Origin: Beroe forskalii
Taxonomy: Eukaryota > Ctenophora > Nuda > Beroida > Beroidae
Length of the DNA stretch: 64,000 nt
Direction: 5' to 3'
NCBI GenBank assembly: GCA_011033025.1
Contig: WFMF01000150.1
Location: 186,001-250,000 of the forward strand
Shown here: piece after piece, positions 56,901-64,000 of the stretch
Position numbering within the stretch: position 1 is the stretch's first letter
Layout: each line of letters opens with the position of its first letter
Program-made: the position numbers and the translations under genes
The notes under the pieces: model-generated
Database searches by the model: none
Told to the model about the DNA's origin: nothing
The model's input: only the letters and a program-made list of their open reading frames with translations

Positions 56901-59900
56901 TCTGAATACATTTCTCTCGTATCAGTTATTTCGTTTAAACTTCAACCTCTTGAGTTTAATAAAATTCTATTCACGGGAAGCACCCTGACCTCTATCATGA
57001 CCATCAGAAAATCTTGGCTGAGAACAGCTCAGTTCCTTTGTTAGAATTACATGATCTTGTTGGCTGTTGCGAAGTGAGAAGTTGACATTTTGACAAGTTG
57101 GGGAATGGTGCTAAATTGACAGAGACCTGAACTCTTATGCTCCGATATTCATGATAGTTCCTCCACAAATTGAGCTACTGATACATATAACAATTTAACT
57201 AGAGTCCTAGACAGCTAGACAGCAGTGCATGGGATATGAGAATCCAATCACATCTAATAGGCAGATTTATATAATTAAATCAAAAAATGCCCATATAATA
57301 ATAAATTTTGAGGTAGATTTGTTCAATTTAATTAGTGGATTAAATTGGGAGGGGTTTTAACTTTTACTGGAAGTAATTTAGATATTGCATGCTTCAAAGC
57401 GACAACTCTATGTGCAAGGCAAGGAATAGAATGACTCTAGCTACCTAGTTAAATGTTTTGCATAAACTGAAGTCTGATGTTCCCCAGAATTCTTCTGTCT
57501 TCCTCTACTTTTGGAAGCCCATAATCATGGTGCATTATCTGTTGCCCCCATTCAAAAACCCAGGCAACTTATGCAACATATTGTACTAACGTCTAGGATA
57601 ATAAAAGGACTAAATTACTAACATGTGACCTGCTTGACGGTTGACAACAAACATCCACAGAAATAAAATTGTGAAAATAATCAACAGTTCCGATTGTATA
57701 CATTGAGCAGTCGCTAGTGGACACTGTTCATCACTGTTTACAAAATATGCTATTGCAGTATTGCTCCTCCTCTGCTAGGGAGCTCAAGTTACAGAAACAG
57801 GCAACCCCGTTCATATTTGTATGTCAGGTTGCCCAGATCTAGGCAACCCACTGTATTATTGTATGTTGCGTTGCAAAAGCATGTTAGTCATTTTCATGTT
57901 AGTCCAACAGTGAAGTGGGGAGGTAGATAATCGAATTGGCACTATTTAGAGAGAGCGGGTGTCCTGTTCCTCTCCACGCTATGCTCTGACCTATTTCATA
58001 ATTCAATCAAAATGCTATTATCCCCAATTCCCAATGATATGGGTTACTCCTTGAAGAAATGTGCCTAAAAATACTTAAGAACTTGAATAGCGCTCGGTGG
58101 TGGCTGGTTATTGCAGTACGTTCCCATTTTAAAGAGGAGTAGAAACATGTATGAATGTTGCGATAGTAAAGTCATAATTATGATTGTGTGACGACACTGA
58201 AACAATACTAACATGACGTTCTTCAAAAATCAGGTTGTACTAACATTACTACAGGTTCTAGAATGGGGTCTGTTGCAAAAGAAAAACTAACGAAAACATC
58301 GTTATGAATATGCCATTCTGATACGAGGTAATTACGCAAGTAATTCTCAAACACCAGCTATCATTTGTTCGCGATAGGTGGTATGGGTAAGGACGGAAGC
58401 GGTAGAATTGCACCGAAATATTTTAATGCCAGTATGTTTGCATTATACGAAATTAAAACAATTTGTTGATTGAAGACCGGTAACGAGTGCTGAAGAATGA
58501 AGAATATAACATCATTGTCATGCTTCACAGAGGCTTGCTATTTGCGTTACTAACTTGGCATACTCGACTCAGGTATGGCGGATCATCGGCTCACTTTACA
58601 GCAGTATTATTTATTCACGGTATTTTATGAGGAACCCACACAGCTGAGCTCGAAGCATTCTGTGTCAAATATTTCGGGCAGAAGTTTTCCTTGCCTATTA
58701 TCACGAATTTTTAATACATGGTGTTAAGTCACCAAGGCCTGAAACACCAACAATGCATTGATCGTCAGGTGACAAACAGCAAGAAAAACATAAGAACAGA
58801 ATTGAGTAGAAATGTTGTTTTCTAAAACAGCAATTCTAATAAAAACTAAATTGTTTTTATGTACTGACTTACTAACCAGCCGCCTATACTAAAACAGCTA
58901 CTCGTTCAGAAATCAAAAGAACTCGTAAAGGTCAGAGTCAAAAGAACTTGGAATGTAATAACTCAACACAGCATCTCCACATGCACGACGATTTATCCGG
59001 TTTTTGTTGTACTAGTGTATGAGCTCGCTTCATGAAGGGTCAAAGAGGATTGAACGGATAAATGATCTGATGAATTAAGCAGAGTCGAGTTAGTTATTGA
59101 TAAGTGTTTTAACAGGAAATTGAATTTAAGGAATAAGTTTATTATTCAAAATTAATCCCAAAAAACGAAATGATTATAATGAAATACAATATTTCATTTC
59201 TGTAGACACATGTGTTTAATGACAGTGAAAAATCATAAATTATGAAACGCTCATTCATTTTGCAATGTGATTTTAGAGCGTTTGAGACGAAATTTATGGA
59301 TATTTAGGCACATTAACTTTAAAATCACAAAGTTATTTTTGAATAATATATAAACAAGAGCAATCTTTATCAAATTGTAACGAATTTTCAGATTTTTCGA
59401 ACAGGTTTTTTCTTATCAAAGAAATCTGGGCGCGTTTTTCGAAAAAGAAATCTTAATAGAGATCCGATGATTGACTGGAAGACATAATATATTTCGGATA
59501 TCCAGAGAAATATTATTCTATGCAGCGCGTTAAAAATTACAAAATGTAACATAAACCAATTTTTGCGATTCATTGATGCAAGAATTCAAGTAGAAAGGAA
59601 ATAGCGTTGGTTTTAAATGAATGTTCAGTGAACTACAGAATATGCACTATCCAGGTTGTCGATCCTAAACACAGTTTCATTGCTGTCTTGAGGAAATTTA
59701 TTGAATTATTTATCGAAGAAATATTCCCATTTGCTTCCCTGTCAAGTTGCTCCTGAAGACCGCGAGAAATTGCTAGTCGACCCTCAAAACAAATTGCGAA
59801 CGACATCGGCATATCAAGGTAACGCAATTCGGGCGGTGGAAATTCAAGGTAAGGACTCGGGGTGGTGGAAAATTTGCCATTTAATTACTTCATCGCATAA

Positions 59901-60173
59901 CTCTTAACACAATAACGCCAAGAATTTACGGAATAGTCCTCAACTCTCACGGCAAATTTTCCCCGTCCCGCGTACAGAAACAGAAAACGATGGATGTTCG
60001 ATAGAAAATAAAGCGGGAGCAAATATATATATTTTACACATTGACAGCTCAGCTAAGGCCGCACTGGGTCCCAATACGTTGCCGGCGCCGCATGGCTCTC
60101 AAATCATATAACAATATAATTATAACCACATATAGCGATGTTAGGGCCCCGCGCGGAAAGATGGCTACGATCG

Positions 60174-60215
60174 GTGTCATCAACGCCCTATGTTAACCCC
60201 TGATAATGACGTCAT
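60174..60215 (-). repeat. Dispersed TGACGTCA-core repeat copy
   Basis: On the minus strand: AATGACGTCATTATCAGGGG, TTAACA, then TAGGGCGTTGATGAC. It resembles the copy at 37264-37310 (CAGGGGTTAACATGGGGCG) more than other members, so subfamilies exist. Confidence 0.65.
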
Positions 60216-61340
60216 TCTAGGTAGCCTATCAAAGCGTTAAGGCAGCGTTATTATTGTAGTGGGGAGAGTGTGAATAGAGCGAACAAGAACACAAAACACA
60301 CGCGAAAACACACTCCACAATCAACACACAGGACTATAGATCTCCTCCGCGAAATGAAGGCGCGGATACGTCATCAACTTAGCATTTTACTCTCTGATAG
60401 TGACGTCATTGCCACCTGCCTTTACATATTCGTTCTACATATAATTTATATATCATTGGGCAAGACTTTAGTGTGCTTAGTGTGCACTAGAGCTCATAGA
60501 AACAACACACATTCCAGCGTATAATAATAAAGCGGAGCCGACCAATGGGAAGCCAGGGTTTCAGTCACGTGGTAGTAATGAGCCAATGGGAAGGGAGAAC
60601 GGATCTCGGCAATATATGTTAGGTAAGATATCGGATTACGGTGTAAACCCCAGTGTAATGAGATTGATGGATGGAAGAAAGAGTGCGCGATGTGAAAACT
60701 AAGGGCCTTTAATTCGATTAGAAAGCTACCCTGGAATATATGGAGTGAGGGGAAATGCTCCTGTACAAACAGTCACACAGAGACCAATAAACAGACAGAC
60801 AAAGGACAAACGCACAAAAATTGACGGACGCAAGAACATGATATTATATACAATCGCAAACATTGCAGGGATCAAGTCATTAGGGATCATGTTATTGTCA
60901 GGACCATGTTATTGGGACCAGGGAAGAAGAGCGTCAAAGACTCATGACTCATGAACTATTGAACTGAGGAGAGTGATATTTCTTCGATATTTCAGTCAGA
61001 GATCATTATTATAAAAAGTGCAATAAAAAACGAAAATAAGATGGGAGTGATTAGAATCCTTTTGTTTATCAGTGCAATGCTGCATATTTTCATGGATTCT
61101 AGAAGCAAGTCTGTCGATCGGCATTTTGGGAATCAGGAGTCTCTGACCCAGCAGCTGATTGACAAAGCGAAAATTCAGCAACCATGAGCGTCACACATAG
61201 AACTATCAAAGTAGCAACGGCAGCAAATTGTATTGGTCGATTTGTGCAATGAACTGCAGGACTTTCAATAGCATACAGTGTCAGTACATGCCCATATCGG
61301 CTCCTCGTTCCAGAGGCGTGCAAGATTGGTAGGCGGATAA

Positions 61341-61383
61341 GATGACGTCATTATCATGACTTAAAGTAATCAGTTGATGACAT
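61341..61383 (+). repeat. Dispersed TGACGTCA-core repeat copy
   Basis: GATGACGTCATTATCATGAC, TTAAAG, then TAATCAGTTGATGAC; followed by TTTCGCCTATTGTTTG, a tail shared in part with other copies. Confidence 0.7.
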
Positions 61384-61752
61384 TGTTTCGCCTATTGTTT
61401 GCCCGCGGATTAACAAAATAAAGAGCAATTAATGCGATACTATTGATTATACTTCTTATATTTTTCATGACATTTGTAAATATATTAATGTATAAGGCAC
61501 ACCTTAACATAGTGCACGGTTATGTTGTAACTGACACGACAACATTAAAAGTTCTTCAAACACTCGTGAATTATATTCAGCAGAACAATCAAGAAACATT
61601 AGGTTTCTAGAAACTGGAAAGTCAGCTTAATTCGCTTCATGGTTACCTTATTCACACCTTATTAACTTATTACGGTAAATCTTACATTGTGATTCCGTGG
61701 AATGAATTTCACTAACTTCTCAGTGAAGCCACTCCTTGTGCTAGTATTTTGC

Positions 61753-61795
61753 TGTGACGTCATTATCATGGTTTAGAATGCCAAATTAATGATGC
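61753..61795 (+). repeat. Dispersed TGACGTCA-core repeat copy
   Basis: TGTGACGTCATTATCATGGT, TTAGAA, then TGCCAAATTAATGATG; tail CTTGCCTTTTTT. Confidence 0.7.
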
Positions 61796-62780
61796 CAACT
61801 TGCCTTTTTTCCTACGCTGTGTAGGATCTCCATTTCAGCTCAGAATATACTAACCTAGATGGAAAGCCTTGAATAGCCTAAAATGTAGATGAAGATTGCC
61901 CAGTGTTTATAAGTTCGATAATATGATTGCTGCCTCATTCGAGATTATCAAGCGATGATTCAGAACACTGCTTACTATCTTCCTCGGTAATTTCAGGTGC
62001 ACCATTCTAGCATTCTGAGAAGAAATGCACTTGAAATGGTCGGGGTATCGAGTGAGAATGGCGATTAAGAGGTTTCTTACATCGACGAAGCTACGAACAG
62101 AAAATGATCGTTTTAGGATAGGAAAATTACCCACTACCCCACAAGGATAAATTACCAGTAAAGTCCCTTGACCTTCCGATTTAAGTATACGCTTATTGAT
62201 CAAACTGATCCATCTAGACCCAACATTTCACGATGAATCTTCCTAGATAGGTCCCAAACCTCTATTTCTTATACTACTTTTATGCAGAGGGTTACATCCC
62301 GGGCCAGGCCGAGAACTACAGTTTTACTTATATACTGCATGATCTCCATTGTAATTGACTGCCAAGTTGTCAATGAAATGATATATAACAATCATAGATT
62401 GCATGACACTCTCATAAGAGTGTACTTAAGTTGGTAATAATATAATTATACACAACAACAGAGTGAACCCCGCGAACAAAAATTAAACTGTTCAACATCA
62501 ACAACTTACTACGTTAAGCTAAGATAATGACGTCATCTTAACCGCCTATTTTCCCAGTGAGCATCTTTAATGTTATGCGAGTGTGTACGTTTAATGTCAA
62601 ATTATGACTGTAGTGTAAATTAGGTCGGTTAGACGTTGGACACAGATCTTGTAGACTTGAGACTGATGTGATTATTATGGTTTAAAGAGGCACATTTTCC
62701 GCGCGGATCTTAATTATGTAGCGGCGACGCGCGCGAAAATGTAATGTGTAGTGTAAATTGCATAGTTTTGTACAGGGAAA

Positions 62781-62808
62781 CACTATACATTGTATTCAAT
62801 GTATAGTG
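62781..62808. repeat. Perfect 12-bp-stem hairpin
   Basis: CACTATACATTG, loop TATT, then CAATGTATAGTG, an exact inverted repeat. It is embedded in further GTATA/TATAC words. No terminator role is implied in this eukaryotic setting. Confidence 0.7.
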
Positions 62809-64000
62809 TATAATGTACAATATACGCTGTAAAGCATTTAAGACAATCAAAGACTGGATGCTGCGCATCATACTTTTGACCATCTGGCGCTCCAGACACT
62901 CACATCTCGTGAAGGATATAAGTGTTTACTTCAACACTCGGCAGTTAGCGACCAACATTACATGATAAACAGAATAATATGTCTAAGTAATAAGTTTAGT
63001 TTGGCCAGATCCGTATAAGCAGGGTGACGTTTACTGCGCACCATATCAAACCGTTATAATGACGAAACTTGGATTCGCCGGTGACTTAGAATCACTTGGC
63101 AGTCAGGATATCAGATGCCATCTGACTGTGAAATGGCATTTGACATTCAATAAACAAGATACATACTTTGATTGGAAATCGCAGTTTACATACTTATCGA
63201 ATCTACTGTGATAGCAGCAATTACTTGAAACCAGTTACAACACTGGTACCATAAAAACTCTGACACCAGTGCGTCCGTGGCGTGATGGTCTATTGCATTA
63301 ACTCATTACGGGCGTGATATTTTAATAACCTGGCACTGCTGGTTCCAACTTCATAACTGGTGCCAAGAACCTTGTAGGCGATGATTTTATCTGCCTTTAA
63401 ACGATTCTAGCTCTATCGTGATAGTTACAGCTAGTGCCAAGATACTTCGTAAGAAAACCAGATGGTTGAGATGAGGTCATTGTCATAGCGCAAAGTAATA
63501 TGTTGGTGACTTTTAACTGCCTCTTTTTGACTCGTAGATATCAGCTGTGCCAGATAGCTAATAAGCACATAACTACTGTAGTTTTCAGGAATGTCCTGCG
63601 CCAAATATTTGCTTTCACTATGAAATATATATCTGTTGTCTACCATGTGCTTGTGCGCGTTGACAGGCTTATATTTTTGACGAACCAGTATCCATAGGGC
63701 ATAACAAAGTAACATTAAGAGTTGATGAAACATTTAGTAATAAGTTACTAACTACAAATATATATCGTTAAGTCTTACTTTACTGTACATAGCAAGGTAG
63801 CAGCTTTCCGCTGGCTTAGTTTGACGACGCAAAAGTAGTAAATCTAACGATAATTTTCGTGCAACACTGAAAAATTATTGTTTGACCTTTTAGATCTTTT
63901 TGTGATAGTGAAAAAGCAACAATTTGTTGTGCGCAACATAGAAAAACAACCACAAGCTGCAATACTGACAAGAGGAAATATGAGGAAATAAGATGAAATA

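Larger units (their letters stand above)
54855..64000. other. No gene seen; many dispersed-repeat copies
   Basis: Nine kb of AT-rich DNA without an exon I can support. It carries copies of the TGACGTCA-core repeat near 55156, 55961, 56131, 60174, 60367, 61341, 61753, 62497, 62661 and 63471. It may contain upstream RBFOX intron or intergenic sequence. Confidence 0.4.

Noticed and set aside
59633..59907. Overlapping short frames on both strands near 59.7 kb
   Set aside because: No splice context and no recognisable residues; chance frames.

Overview
The window is animal nuclear DNA. Its genes are interrupted by GT-AG introns, the spacers are AT-rich, and it carries tRNA-like SINE heads, a non-LTR retrotransposon remnant, minisatellites and long inverted-repeat (foldback) elements. 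The gene content fits an invertebrate. The LDLa-containing receptor and the kringle/C-type-lectin protein make me think of an invertebrate deuterostome such as a tunicate, but that is inference. No prokaryotic features are present.

Layout. 0.9-5.0 kb: a complete six-exon Ras-family GTPase on the minus strand (191 aa, CaaX end), with an E-box-containing 22-bp minisatellite just beyond its stop codon. 5.9-10.0 kb: a plus-strand seven-transmembrane receptor with LDLa modules (GRL101/relaxin-receptor type). 10.5-15.4 kb: a 14-exon plus-strand secreted mosaic protein (signal peptide, three kringles, acidic linker, two EGF, Ig, C-type lectin) with one frameshift in the assembled sequence. 18.5-20.5 kb: a six-exon plus-strand gene I do not recognise (262 aa). 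20.5-29.7 kb: AT-rich spacer with small hairpins, X-box-like palindromes and short repeats. 29.7-48.1 kb: an RBFOX-type RNA-binding protein on the minus strand, seven exons visible; its 5' exons are not found here. 48-64 kb: no convincing exon, but a second foldback element and many copies of a short dispersed repeat.

The most striking structure lies inside the RBFOX intron that splits the RRM. It is an 8.4-kb element (37332-45720) with about 670-bp terminal inverted repeats, flanked by AGAT on both sides. It encloses a broken reverse transcriptase and a 3-kb array built almost only from the words CTCGA and CGA. A second, 3.4-kb foldback element (51442-54850) has terminal repeats made of about 160-bp tandem units and a minisatellite core. 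A roughly 40-bp repeat with a TGACGTCA core recurs at least 15 times between 27 and 63.5 kb in both orientations.

The protein-coding genes are neighbours without evident functional coupling. Exon boundaries were read by eye from reading frame, phase and splice-site agreement; no alignment or search was run.
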